Shown: positions 12,901-25,168 of the stretch, piece after piece
How the letters are laid out: each line of letters opens with the position of its first letter
Numbering within the stretch: position 1 is the first letter of the stretch
From: Owenia fusiformis
Lineage: Eukaryota > Annelida > Polychaeta > Sabellida > Oweniidae
Direction of reading: 5' to 3'
Length of the DNA stretch: 60,000 nt
Assembly (NCBI GenBank): GCA_903813345.2
Contig: CAIIXF020000006.1
Coordinates: 15,816,348 to 15,876,347 of the forward strand
Notes under the pieces: model-generated
Seen by the model: the letters and a program-made list of their open reading frames with translations, nothing else
The model's database searches: none
What the model was told of the DNA's origin: nothing
Made by a program: the position numbers and the translations under genes

Positions 12901-14955
12901 ATTGTAACAGTTTCACATTTGTATACAATACTTGATTCTGTAACTAATGTTCCAAAATAATGTCATTCAGAGACTTTACAACTGATTTTCAAACCACACT
13001 AAGACAGATTGATGAATCTGAAAAATACATCTTAGTATTCATCAATACATCAATAAAATAATCAAAGGCAATAAAAAATCATGAAAAGACAGGATAAGAA
13101 TGCTGCTTGAATTCGAACATGATAAATCAGTCTTAGGATGAAGATGGTGCTTAAATATGGATTATATATTTCATTTCTAGGATAAGTATTATGCTTAATA
13201 TGGATTATACAATTCGGTTTCAGGATAAGGTGACATTACATGATGAAACAGAGATGGAGGAGTTGCGGAAGCTGGTTGCCGAGCAACAGGATCGTCTTCA
13301 GAAGCAAGAGTCTCAAATGTCTATTGTCCTATCGGGTATGTTTTTTCCATCAATGATGTCTGTTGATTATTTTTGAATGATTATTATTTGATATTTATCA
13401 ATAATTTATAAAAAATGTGTGATAAAATAAAAATTAATTCTACGAAAAGTATCAAAGAAATGTTTGACAACTGAAAACGTTATATCTTTAGCTTTGTAAT
13501 GTTTTTACAAGTTAGTCATTAGCAAAATGCTTGTTGAGATAATTGGAATAGAGTAGATGCCTATTAGAATGGTAATCAGCACAATTATCTAAGAGGAAGT
13601 CAGCCCCACTTCTTTATTTATCCTCTTTAACATGTATGTATGTTGTGTGTTGGAAGAGGGAGGAGGAGAAGGACATCTGATGCTTGAGATATTGAGAAAA
13701 ATATGTTTTTCACTATAAACTGTTATATTATAACAATAGGCTACTTTCTTTCCAGATATCACATACTGGGAAGCCAAAGAAAAAGATATGAACAAACAGG
13801 AGACAAGCCTCAGCTTGGAGTTGCAGAAACTAGAAAAACGCGAGAGAGACTATGAAATTGAGATAACAGAGTTAGATTCAGCTCATTTACCCGATACGTT
13901 AAGGGTCGAAGAGCAGACAGAACGATCTTTACAATCTGATCTAACTATGTTACAGTCTAAACTTGCCAACAGTCAAACTGACCTTGAAACAAACCAGGAA
14001 AAAATAACAGTATTAGAAAATGAAATTAAACTCGAGATGCAAAAACTTAATGATGAGAGATTAAAAGTTGAACAGAATATGGATACTACAATTGATGAAC
14101 TGAAAAAGGAAATCAAAACAGGGTTAGAACAAACAGAAAAAGATAAAGACAAGATTAATGAATCCGAAAGTGAAATTGAACAACTGAAAAGTGCAATAGC
14201 CAATAAGGAAAAAGAGATTGAACAAATTGATAATGACATTAAAGATGCCAATATGCAGTTATTTTCTACAGTGATGAAACCTTTGAAAGATCTGGGAGGG
14301 CATACAAGTCAGAGGAGCTTTGATGGTAAGAATATAAAACTAAAAGCCCTAGAAATGAAAAAATTGTCCTCATAGTGTATTCTACAGAATTCTCTGAAAT
14401 GTGGAGAAGCATATTCTTTCTGACTGTATGCGAACAGTAACATATATGTTTACGGTGCCTGTTTACTCAATTCCTTGTTTGTTCACTCTTACACAACTCA
14501 GTTTCTCATTATGTCATCTCTACAAATGATGACATATTGTTAGAGTCTCCAACGTTTTGTGGACGGTGTTCAGCATTCAGCAGTTGGTGTTCAATGTTCG
14601 ATGTCTGTAACAAACACCAGGTGACACCAAATTTTTCATGTTATGCCTTGTTTTAAAATGTGATCACCCTGACATTTTTATGGAGCTTTCATTAATTCAT
14701 AAAGAGGTGTAACTATGTGATCTTAAACTGACGAGATCATAAAGTTAAAGCGAAGATGCCGTATGTCGTATGTATGCCGAGTTTTATACTCTCTATTTAT
14801 TATATATTTTCAAGACATGTTATTTGCTTTCAGAAACTGGCTCGTCCAGTCCAAGTACAAGCCGTCCAGGAAGTGCCAGAAAATTGAATGTAAATCCCCA
14901 AGCATTAGCAGAGACTCTAGCAACGGGGAACCATCCCCATGGTATGTGGGTCTGA
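8370..14955 (+). CDS. RASSF8: RASSF7/8-type Ras-association domain protein, five visible exons
   Basis: Exons: 8370-9955 (ATG at 8405), 13224-13335, 13756-14325, 14834-14941 or read through to the TGA at 14953-14955. All have AG/GT borders and matching phases (0, 1, 1). Residues 1-82 ([16 protein letters not shown] onward) match the N-terminal RA domain of RASSF7/RASSF8, which is related to the Ras/Rap-binding ubiquitin fold. Residues of about 83-500 are low-complexity Ser/Pro/Asn/Gln-rich. The second and third exons encode a long coiled coil with the family-typical YWE motif ([10 protein letters not shown]) near its start. With the TGA at 14955 the product is 784 residues, longer than the roughly 420-residue human RASSF8 because of the insert. 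Family members act at cell junctions and in growth control; that role is inferred here. The acceptor at 8369 implies at least one upstream 5' UTR exon, which I could not place. RASSF7 versus RASSF8 cannot be separated; invertebrates usually have one co-orthologue. Confidence 0.88.
9956..13223 (+). other. RASSF intron 1 (about 3.3 kb)
   Basis: Non-coding, AT-rich sequence between the GTGAGA donor at 9956 and the TTTCAG acceptor at 13223. It holds a TGA-type trinucleotide microsatellite at about 11427-11458. Shortly before the true acceptor, two nearly identical ATATGGATTATA...TTTC(T)AGGATAAG segments (about 13155-13185 and 13199-13229) form a short tandem duplication that again includes an AG|GATAAG acceptor-like site. 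Confidence 0.7.
13756..14325 (+). CDS. RASSF8: RASSF coiled-coil exon
   Basis: This is an internal exon of 570 nt entered in phase 1 from the 112-nt exon at 13224-13335. The peptide is almost entirely heptad-patterned Glu/Lys/Leu/Gln sequence (for example [18 protein letters not shown] and [16 protein letters not shown]), consistent with the C-terminal coiled coil of N-terminal RASSFs. A short non-coiled piece ([18 protein letters not shown]) closes the exon before GTAAGA at 14326. The minus-strand open frame across it is a shadow of the coiled coil. Confidence 0.9.
14537..14654 (+). repeat. dispersed repeat family, copy in RASSF intron
   Basis: This is a copy of a roughly 110-bp interspersed sequence with landmarks AGTCTCCAAC, GGTGTT, CTGTAACAAA and ATGCCTTGTT. 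Other copies lie at 35616-35735, 44325-44445 and 52044-52136 (+) and at 27926-28262 and 29617-29710 (-). No coding capacity. Confidence 0.75.
14834..14955 (+). CDS. RASSF8: RASSF C-terminal exon, splice or stop choice unresolved
   Basis: After the acceptor TTTGCTTTCAG the frame reads [18 protein letters not shown] and on to [11 protein letters not shown]. It either stops at TGA 14953-14955 (ending HPHGMWV) or splices at the good donor GTATGT at 14942. No convincing downstream exon was found up to 33 kb, so termination here is the simpler reading. The exon end is tandemly duplicated just downstream (see the repeat at 14890-15115). Confidence 0.6.
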
Positions 14956-15115
14956 TTTATGCTTGGAGATATCTGGGCCTACTGCTCTGTCATCTCCAAG
15001 CATTTGCAGAGACACTAGCAACAGGGAATCATCCCCATTGTATTGTGGTCTGATCTATGCCTGGAGATATTTGGATCTGCTGCTATGTCAACCAGACGTC
15101 TAGCAACATGGAATT
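14890..15115 (+). repeat. tandem duplication of the RASSF terminal exon end
   Basis: The exon segment encoding [14 protein letters not shown] and the following 60 bp are repeated about 100 bp downstream ([16 protein letters not shown] in another frame, then a stop). A third, shorter remnant (TCTAGCAACATGGAAT) follows at about 15098. The copies are diverged. Confidence 0.75.
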
Positions 15116-15380
15116 AAACATAATTTGGCCTCAGTGGAGAAAATTCAGATTCCTTGTTGCAACTGCCCAACTGGCTGTGACTGTACACATGGATTAAACA
15201 ATACTATATTAGCCATCAGATGATTGGGATTGAATGCTCGCTTCCCACTGTTTTCCTACAGGTTTCCACATATGCCATCTATAAATAGATGAAGAAATAA
15301 TTAGCAAATACTGTATGAGTGTTAGAATTTATCTGGTGTTGATTCATGCATTGGATCTCAGATAGGATTCCTGCATCATT

Positions 15381-15424
15381 CGAGGGGTGATCATAAAGTT
15401 CTCATAATTTATGACCACCCCTCG
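15381..15424. repeat. 44-bp hairpin, likely mariner-derived remnant
   Basis: CGAGGGGTGATCATAAA pairs with TTTATGACCACCCCTCG with one mismatch. The CGAGGGGTG end resembles inverted termini of mariner-type elements, so this is probably an extreme internal-deletion product. Confidence 0.55.
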
Positions 15425-16547
15425 TATAATGGATTGCATTTTAAAAATGAGTGGCAATCTAAGTTGTTGGCATACATTGCAAAATAATTGAATTAAATAC
15501 AAGACAAAGCTTGAATTTTAATCAAGCTGTATATGAAAATCTCAACAAAAATGTAAAGGGTAGAATGAACAAATGCAATGCTAAGTGTGCACAAGGTATT
15601 TCTAAAATATTGGATATAAGATCCATAGTTGCATATTTATTAATATCTATTCAGACAAAGAGGAACAAATGTTCTCATTCTCATATATTGAACTATTACT
15701 TTTGACTTAGGAAATGTATTGATATATTGCCATTTGATAAACAAGTATGTTTGGGGAGGGGTTTCGGGCAACTTTTTTGGAATAAATTGATTTAAACAAA
15801 ATCAAGGAAATTAATTTCAGACATCAACAAAAAATATCAGATGAAATAAAACAAAAAGATTTTTTAATTTAGGATCTCTGACTCATGTTTTAAATGGAGA
15901 AGGGGTTGGTCAGCCTTGAATGTAATTATTTTCTAAAATTGTAAATCGTTACATTGCTATGTTTCCATATAGGCATAGTATTTAACTTCATAAATTGAGA
16001 TAATATAGAAACATGGACGTTTTGGGTCTCTAAATGGTCCATGATGTAACAGTGTATTTCTTGCCTACCATGGATTAGATAATAGTGTATTTTCAAATGA
16101 ATAATGTACAGCATGATAGTTTTTTGTACTTTTTCTGCTATTATATAATATTAATATTTTTATTGTTAGATGCTCAGAAGGTTTAATTTGGTCTCACCTG
16201 GGATTAAATGAGACAAGATGTTAGTCCCAGTTCGAAAAAAAAATAAAAAAATGAAAAATACATATTTAGCTTAATTTGCATATTAGCAGTATTGAAAACA
16301 TAGCACATTAATATCTCATTTCTATAAACACTGTACTATTACCAGTAGGTTATGGGCCAGGCCAAAATACCAATTATCACACAAATAATTTTAAAAATTT
16401 ATAATCATCCATTTATGATCATTGTTTTTAGTCTACTGAAAATGGGCTTTTTACCTCTCCTCGAAACAAAATACTTTCACATTGATTGCTATTTGACCTG
16501 ACCCTTATAAATATTTTTCATTAACATTTCTGTTAATCAGAAAAACG

Positions 16548-16630
16548 TCATGAGGCTGATGAACAAAGTCCATAGACTGATGAACAAAGTCATTAGGCTA
16601 ATGAACAATAAAATAAGGCTGATATGCTTG
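16548..16630 (+). repeat. short tandem repeat, about 26-bp unit
   Basis: Three to four degenerate copies of a GGCTGATGAACAAAGTC unit. Confidence 0.6.
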
Positions 16631-17176
16631 TGTATTTTCTCATGGAATTTTTTTCATTCCATGAATGCAAAGAGCTAAAATGTAGTTTTTATGTAATGTG
16701 AAGCAATTTCAACTTACGTTAAACCATTAATAACTGAAAAGGGCTAAGTTACATTTCAGCTGGAATTAAAGGTTGCATGTGTTGTCTCAGAAAATATAAT
16801 GAAATGATCATCCCAGTATATTTTCTGCTCCAGCAGAGCCTATGATCATTCACTCTTTTCACATAAGATGAATTAATACGCAGAAGACAACTGCTCATTC
16901 TCCAATGTCATAGGTTGGTCTTCCAGCCTCACCTCTGTTGATGGTAAATCAAAATGTTGGATTTTGTGGAAAAAAGGTTCAATAAGTTGATCATAATCTC
17001 AGTCAGACCAGAAGAAGTGATTTACTACCACAATATATTCTTTTCCACCTACTATTAATTTCAATTATAAGTGAGATTTATGCAAATTAACCGATACTTT
17101 TAAGCCAATTAATTTTCCAGATATGATCATGCATATATGAACAGATATGAACAAGCATTGGCACAAGTTATGACTT

Positions 17177-17309
17177 GGTCACATTTACTCCGATTTTCAC
17201 AACGGCGCCCGGCCGATTGAGTATTTTTTTGTGTTCAGAAATATATTCACTTTTGAACAAAATACTCAATCGGCCGGGCGCCGGCCGATGAATCGCAGCA
17301 AATGTGACC
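17177..17309. repeat. GC-rich foldback element
   Basis: A perfect 25-bp inverted repeat (17203-17227 and 17259-17283) with core GGCGCCCGGCCGATTGAG is nested inside an outer GGTCACATTT / AAATGTGACC pair. It stands out in GC from its surroundings. Confidence 0.8.
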
Positions 17310-17365
17310 CAGGCATTAGCCAAGAGCAGTGTATATACCAAGTAATATTTAAAATCATCAGCACT

Positions 17366-17535
17366 GGACAGTGAAGCTAAGGTTAATGTCATATGATTCA
17401 AGTTTTTTAGTACGGAGTGCCAACTGGGAAAACTGGAAAAACACCTCTTCTGGGTCAGACTGAGCTAAAACATATTCAAAACCATGTGATATCAGAGGAA
17501 CTCCCACCATGATCAAACATCTATGATCAAAATAA
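17366..17535 (-). pseudogene. weak candidate coding remnant
   Basis: On the minus strand an acceptor-like TTTTGATCATAG precedes an open frame with protein-like sequence (GVPLISHGFEYVLAQSDPEE, then FQFSQLALRTKKLES) ending at a stop. No partner exon was found. It could be a gene or transposon fragment, or chance. Confidence 0.2.
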
Positions 17536-17971
17536 AGAAAATAGTGCAATTGAATTTGCCATCCGCAGAGACGAATGAGAACACTGGAGAGAAATTGATG
17601 CATTTTGAGAATGAAAACTGCTTGCTGGCTGGTACTAGAGTCAATATTATTAAGTCATTATTGTACAGTTTACCTTTGTGGATTGTAGCATTTTTATTAT
17701 TTTGTCAATAGTTTTGCCATTTCAATTGCATTTTAAATAATATATTTAATTTTATTTTATTTATCAGTACCTTGGAATTCCAGGTATAAAAGCATTAGAA
17801 TTATATGCAATATGTTATTAGTGATACAAAATATATTATAAAAAATATGTATGTATGTTTTAATCCAATCTTCAGACTTTAATCTGTTTATGTGTATGTT
17901 GATATATATGGGGAATACAACTTTTTATTAGTCCATGATTTCCTCTGACATGGAGAGACATACCGTATATA

Positions 17972-19065
17972 CAGGGTGGGCCAAAAAAACCAATACCCAA
18001 CTTCAAATCAGGATAAAAATAGTTTCATTCCATATGGTACATTGACTTACATATCATTTTAAAGGTTATACATTTTCAAACAATTTGATATATAACACTA
18101 TGTCATGAAATCAATAGTAAAGTTTTATTAAACTTATTTGGAAGGTCGGGTTGCTATTTAAGGTCTCCAGATTTTAGGGAGAAAATAGTAAATCTGCGGA
18201 ATTATGTTAATTTTTATTTATAGAATATCATTGTTTTGTAAGTTGAATACATGCTTGGATATTGATATTTGCATCATTGTGTGACTAAATTTATTGTTTA
18301 TGAATTTTAGTGTTGTTTAATAACATTTTACTCTTTATTTATTTTAACAATTGCTCAATATACCCCCCACCCCTGTGTCAACAATAAGCTTCAAGTGGTA
18401 GCGTAATCTTTCAAGAGCCTTATTGATAGATTTCTGTTGCAATTCATTTCAGCACTTTTGGATTCTGTGTTTCAGCTCATCAATACTGTTTATTGGATGC
18501 TTGTGATTGTACCATTTCCTCGAGATGGCTCCATGTATGGTAAACAACCACATAAGCATCGGGGCTGTTGGGTGACCAAGCATCGAGATCATTCAAAAGA
18601 CACCTTGTTCGCAAAGCAATGCCAATGTCTCCATGGAATGAGGCTTGTCTTGTTGAAAAATTAAATCCTCACCACATGTGTTAAATGTCTTTTAACAGAC
18701 CCCTTTTGAGTGATTATTGATAATAAACAACACTGAAATTCATAAACAATAATTTTAGTCAGACAACTATGTAAATATACAAGCATGCATTCACCTAACA
18801 AAATGATATTCCATAAATAAAAAAAATAACATAATTCTGCAGATTTACTATTTTCTCCCTAAAATCTGGCGACCTGAAATAGCAACCAGGCCTCACAAGT
18901 AAGATTAATAAAACTTTAATATTGATTTCATAACATGGTGTTATATACCAAATTGTTTGAAAATAGATTACCTTTAAAATGATATATAAATCAATGTATC
19001 ATATTGAACCTAGCTATTTTTATTCTGATTTGAAGTTGGGTATTGTTTTTTTTTGCCCCACCCTG
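17972..19065 (-). mobile_element. decayed Tc1/mariner-like element with about 350-bp inverted repeats
   Basis: The ends start CAGGGTGGGCCAAAAAAA and its complement, flanked by TA. The inverted arms continue inwards for about 350 bp (to about 18320 and from about 18718). Between them, on the minus strand, is a broken transposase fragment. It has a QQDKPHSMETLALL segment (QQD is the second catalytic Asp region), a ProAsp-like block with stops, and a PINSIDELKHRIQKC / KALERLRYHLKLIV tail typical of the IS630/Tc1/mariner C terminus. The N-terminal part is missing, so it is not functional. Confidence 0.8.
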
Positions 19066-20609
19066 TAGATGACATATGAATGGTAAAGGTGCCTGTTTTA
19101 ACATTTGAAAATTCAATAGTTTCAAATAAGAGATTGTGTCCATTTATCAGAAGTTTCTGAAGAACAAAGTTTGTTTCGTTAGTGGGGTAAATGATATAAA
19201 TAATATTCAAGCGAAAGACAAATCAACATTTTAAAATTTTGTTAGGGAGGGGGGCAAACCATAACAAAATTAGCTTCGTTTTTCTCCAATTGTTGATAAT
19301 TAGACACCATGTAAAATGCCCTGCCTGCCATCTTTAAAAAGATAAAAGTCTATTTTAAAAAATGTTATCTGCCTTTTTGTACTGTAAACAGACTTTTAGG
19401 TTATCTCATAAGTTTTTGACTAAATGAACACATGATCCATTTTGTTAACTGCTTGACTACTAATTTATGGAAAATCATAAAAGAAAAGAATCTTCTTGAG
19501 GAAACAAAATCGCCTTTGACCAATCCAATCAATTATTTGAAGAATTTAGACAATACCTCAGATAGAGTATATTTCTAAAGAGCAGGATGGTCCAATTCAT
19601 TGTGAAAATATACTGTATACCAACATGGTACTTTCGCATACTAGGTTGTCACATTTGCCATGCTCTGTCTTTTACTAAAAGGATAAAGATCGACATATCA
19701 GGCCAAGATGGCAAGATGGCTTAGATTCTAAATCCCTACTTCCCATTTAGTATAGCAATATATGAATCATGTGAATTATGAGGTCAAAATACCCTCATAA
19801 AAGTACAATAACATAATCTCAAAGGGCATGTAGTCTGCTGAAGTAATGTTATTCCATACTGTATTGCTATTTTAGCAACCAGGCACAGCCATTATATATC
19901 TATCACTCTTGGCCTCAAGGTCTCGAATGACAGATGCCAATATTTTCTATACTCCTGCATGAGGAAGTCAATGCCAATTAGGCTGATCGATTCATGGCCA
20001 AACTATTTAAAGATTCATTTTGAGAATTGAAGATTAATTTTTTTATTTAAACATTCATAATTATGAAATGCACATTATATTAGGGTTATTTAATGGGAGG
20101 TTTTGGATACAGGGTATATCCTGAGGGAAATGCAGTACATCTACCAAAGGGACCGTAGAAACATAGGCACGGAAATGCACTGAACAAAATCCCTGGGGAT
20201 TGCTGAGTAGGGGATACATCAGGAGATACAGTGGGAGATATCTCACGCTCCTTTCAGATGTCAATTATATTCCTGCCTGTTATTTACCTATAACACTACT
20301 AAGTATAGGATACATGACTTTATAGCCCCCCCCCCCTTAGTTAAACATCGCTTGGCCAGTTACCATCATGTTCAATTTATAGCTTCCTTCACTACTAAAC
20401 AACCACCTAGCATTATGCCCTTGTAAAGTGGCAATAAGATTCTTGTTAAACAAACATCAACAGGAATCAGGGTCTACCCTGACATCAATTAAAGTGGCAC
20501 CAAAAATAGAGAAGGTAAATGTCAGAAACAATCTTTTCGAGAGGCATCCAGTGTTCTTTAATCCTAATTTTGTTATCTGAAAATTAAAAAGATTGAGATA
20601 TCTGATCAA

Positions 20610-21000
20610 ATATGGAAGTTATTTAAGGTAAATTTGTACTTTCGGCCATTTTGATGCAATCCTAATGGAGTCACATGTTACGTTTCAGATATGAACTCGT
20701 CCCTCCCCACATTGTCTACACCTTCCGGTTTTGAACAAAGAGTGCACTTATGCACTATTTTTTTGGTCAGTGACTTACTTTTTAAAATTACAAAAAGTAG
20801 GTCACTGAATTTTCTCATTTTTCATACAATTTATAAAAAAATATTCTCTCTTTTCTTTGAACATTAGTGTACTCTGTGAAAAATTGAAAGATGTAGACTA
20901 TGTGGGTAATGATGAGTTCATATTTGGAAATAACAGGTGACTCCAATGATGATTGCATAAAAATTCCAAATGTACATTTTTACCTTAAGAATGTACAGAA
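20610..21000. repeat. foldback element of about 390 bp
   Basis: Long imperfect inverted arms: TTTGATGCAATCCTAATGGA near 20650 faces TCCAATGATGATTGCATAAA near 20940, and AGATATGAACTCGT faces GATGAGTTCATATTT. The centre has a tighter hairpin (TCAGTGACTTACTTTTT against AAAAAGTAGGTCACTGA). No coding capacity. Confidence 0.75.
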
Positions 21001-21179
21001 ATGAAGTGTCTCCACTCATTGGGACTGAAAAATAAGAAAGTTAGTCTCAACTGTCTCGATTACGTCACCACCAAAAAATGGAAACATATTGTTATGGTCT
21101 CCATTTTTTGACAGGGGTTGGCGATCGGCGCCTGTAACAAATTCTTACAACTTCCAATAACTTAACAAATACTGTTTAG

Positions 21180-21490
21180 ACTGACCTCAATTTTTTTTCC
21201 AAATTATCTATATGTTTTCAGAAGTTCAAATCTGACTTGAGATTTGACCTTCAATGACCCTTTCAAGGTCAAAAAGGTTTTTTTCAACTTCAAACTGACC
21301 AATTTTTTTCAAAATTATCTACAAGTTATCAGAAGTTCAAATCTTCAATGATCTCCTCAAGATGAAAAAAGGTATTTTCAACTTGCTCCAAATTGACCAA
21401 TTTTTCAACTTGTTTTAAATTGACCAATTTATTTTTTCAAAATCATCTACAAGTTCTCAGAAATTCAAATCTGACTTAAAATTGAACTCA
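21180..21490 (+). repeat. degenerate tandem repeat, about 110-bp units
   Basis: Three to four copies share TTGACCAATTTTTT, TTATCTACAAGTT and CAGAAGTTCAAATCT. Copies differ in length. Confidence 0.65.
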
Positions 21491-22030
21491 TAATGTTGTG
21501 AGCAACTAGGTGGTGACATTTTGAAATGTTAATGCCTTGTTCTCTTTGTTGCACCTTTAAGAGAGGAGATGTTGATATTGGTCACGAGTACAACATGTGA
21601 TTGTGGGCACCATGATCTAGCTAATTATTAATAGCACTAAAGAAAAACATCTCCTTGGCACAAAAACATTACTTGAATCAGGTTAAAGTGTAAAGATTAT
21701 TACACAATACTAGAGACAAAAGAACTATCTGCTTGTTTATAATGATTTATTAGAGTTCTATTTTCATGTTTTTCATATGAATAATAGCAAGTATAGAGGC
21801 AATGTACTAAATACTAGTTACCATATTAAGCCCAGGTTGGTTGTAGGATTTCTTAATTGTCGTAAAATATCAGATGATATTTTACTGTATTATTGGCCAT
21901 TTTCATGCATATTAACATGTTATATAACAACGTGAGGCAGTGTTGGACTCAAGGTTTTAACATTAAGCAAAGAGCCAGTCTGAAATTAAAATTTTGGACA
22001 GACAGAAAAAATGATTAAATGCACAGTGAT

Positions 22031-22213
22031 TACAGTAAAACCTGTATTGTGAAACATTTCTGTAAGTGGAACACCTACATTTAAGTAGCCCACTTTTTCA
22101 GGTCCTGTACTTATTTACTTTAAATGAAATGAAACTCTGATTGTGCATCACCCCTGCGTTGGAACATTATTTACAGGAATCAAATGTGTTCCACTTTTAA
22201 AGGTTTCACTGTA
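22031..22213. repeat. foldback MITE, copy 1
   Basis: Inverted ends TACAGTAAAACCTGT and AGGTTTCACTGTA, with internal GTGGAACACC against GTTCCACTTT. It is related to the copy at 28492-28653. Confidence 0.75.
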
Positions 22214-24850
22214 TATTGGAACTGTAGTATTTTACAGCTTTGCAAATATTTACACAATTTTACTGAATGAAAACATTTTGTCCTTGTCTGACATTCAGAT
22301 ATTATAGTGCACAAGCATTATTACTATTTCAGTTTAAGAATTAAGAAGATACCTTGCAATTGCGAAATATTAATTGACACGTCTTCTTTATTTCGTCATC
22401 TATCTACCTGACTTTTGAGACGTAAAGTCTTATTCTTGGAGGTTAGCTACTCTGCAATTGAATGAATTTTAATTTGTCCTTTTCAAAAAAAAACAAGTGG
22501 AAATTTTTGAAAACACATAAATTGTGATAGGATCTGAAGTACATGTACAGTCTCACATTGCCAATTCAACAGATACAAAACAATTAAACATTACAATAGA
22601 GCAAACTGCAAGAATCAAAGCATAGATTACTTAAGATAATTGTAATCCTGCCCTTCTTCTATCAAGGGCGTTACAATACCCGGGAATTTATCGGTTCGTG
22701 CAGTACTTGTTTGTGATAGCGCCCTCTGTAGGTCACTGTGCTTATAGCCTACAGTAATACGGGGTAGGATATCGGGAATTCGGTCAGTTTCTATCCGTCG
22801 ATTTCGCTATGAATTGAAGCAAGTGTGACCACTTTATCCACTTAAACAATTTGATAATTGATTAAATCTTTAAACAAAATCGATAAACACGTTATACACT
22901 TTCTATCTCCTTAGAAATTAGCATGTATTTATGGATTGTGTTTTCGAACAAGGCTCGACCCAGACCAATAGGGAAATCCTTATGCTAATTAGTATGACGT
23001 CATATTTTCCTGGGGAATCCTAGATTTCAAAGCCTCAGTCTGTTATTGTGTCAAATGTAAACAGAGAGAAAATATGCAGACAGAAAATTGACAGATTAGC
23101 TTTTAACTTTCAGCTTTGATGTTTAAATATTCTGTATTTCTACTTGACTTCTTGCTGAATATCATATAATGTTATAACTTGATTTGGACCATTGCCTGAT
23201 TGATCATTCTGAAATTTTGATTGTGATTCATGATTGATTGGCAAGAAAAATAATTCCTATTGTTTTCCAGCGAAGTCAAAATGTTACAGTATGAGTTATA
23301 ATGTCGAGTATGCATCATGTTAAATTCTGCTAGTGATTAGAAGTCCATGCACAAGCATACACATAAGAGACAAACACACCCAGGCTCCAGGTCGTGGATG
23401 GAAATATAAAACTATTTAAGGCACAAACTGGTATTAATAGACCGATATGTAGTGTCTGCCATGTATTGAAGGTAAACCAATCTGCATTATTAATGTTTCT
23501 TCTATCAATACATGGATTGTGCAATGGAAAAGCAATGGCACAATCAAAAATGTGCATATCAATCGTGAATATCTCTCGGTTCAAAGCTTATTTCCAACAG
23601 AATCGTGTCAAAATATGTGTCTGAGTAACAGTTATACATTATAAGATCGCAAACTCTTACCAATTATTAGCCGAATGGCTCATTTTCAATGAAATGTCCT
23701 TAAGACAACAGCCCTGGGTCGCGCCTGAGACCAAAAACTATTTCAAATAGCCCTCCCCTAATTATATTGGATAATCACATTTATGCATGCGCGTGCAGCT
23801 CATCCACTGAACGAAACGCCACTTCCCGCTAAAATCACCGGGTATTGATCTTTCCCTTGCTTCTATTATCTTTCATACACAAATTGGAGAAACAGATAAT
23901 TTCATGGCCTGAGGTAGAGATGTGATTGATGACAGGCAATTTCATTCTCCAAACACAAAACTCCAGAACTCCTACCTCTTTCTTCTTGGAAGAAGGCAGG
24001 TATTTGGTGGATTATGTCAAGAATCCTGCGTTCGGAGGATGAGGGAATTTTTATTTGCAATTTCAATATATCTTGTATTTATTCATCAGTTTATATGGTT
24101 TATTGGTCTTTTAGTATTTATGTGATCATTAATCCACTAATGCCTTTTGCCTTTCTAATAAACCAATATCACCCAAGGAGGTATTAGGAATATAAGGGAA
24201 TTATAAATGGCAAGCAAATCAAATCAACCAAAGTAGAACTTGTGTATGTGAAGACCTTTCTGAAATGAAGACCTTTTTGGTTCAATTGGATATTTCATGC
24301 ACACCAATGTAATCAAAAATAAATATGGACATCTCTCAATATGAACACACTAAACAGATCTAAAGATGTTCACATTCAACAGTTTTTTACTGTATGTACT
24401 TATAGAACCCCACCCCATTCTGCTTTACAACAGTCTCTCTGCCTAAACCTTGTGAGAGGAAATGCCTTATGAAGAAACTGTGGATACCACACACAATAGA
24501 TCCCAGAAGAATTCTAATATTGTTTCTCCCTGTCTAGAACAAATGAAAAATTCTTACATGTGAAACAAAGCATTCTTCACCACTCCTAAACATTCTGTTT
24601 ACACATGGTTAGCTGGTTAGTGTTGTTTTACCAAAGGGGATACTCACATGTTGAAAAAATTGCACATAAATTATATTTCCCAGCCACTTTTATGTGCTAT
24701 ACATGACAAGTGGCATGAGGTTAGGAGGTTTGAAGCACTGTTATTGAAACACTTGTTTTTCTGTCTAAGTTACATGTATTTATATGTACGATAATGTCAA
24801 ACATAATATAACATTATAGACAAACAATTTTTGTTTCAAGAAATAGATAG

Positions 24851-25168
24851 TTGATTGGTTTGCAAGCTGTTTTATTGATTGGCTAGCAAATTTGTTGATT
24901 GTTTAGCATACTTTTTGATTGTCTAGCTTACTTTTTGATTGTCTAGCTTACTTGTTGATTGGATAACTTACTTGTTGATTGGCTAATTTATTGAATGGCT
25001 AACTTGGTATTTGGCTAGCTAACTTGTTGTTTGGCAAGCTAACTTGTTGTTTGGCTAGCTAACTTGTTGAATGGATGGCTTACTTGTTGATTAGCTAGCT
25101 AATTTGTTGAATTGCTAGCTTACTTGTTGTATGGCTAGCTAACTTGTTGATTTGACAGCTTACTTACT
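24851..25168 (+). repeat. minisatellite, about 20-bp unit
   Basis: About 15 degenerate units built on TTGATTGGCTAGCTAACTTG. No nearby gene. Confidence 0.85.

Noticed and set aside
13973-14251. Ser-rich minus-strand frame
   Set aside because: It is the complement of the Glu/Lys/Leu-rich coiled coil, a typical shadow.
24851-25168. Possible coding repeat
   Set aside because: Units vary in length and contain stops in all frames.
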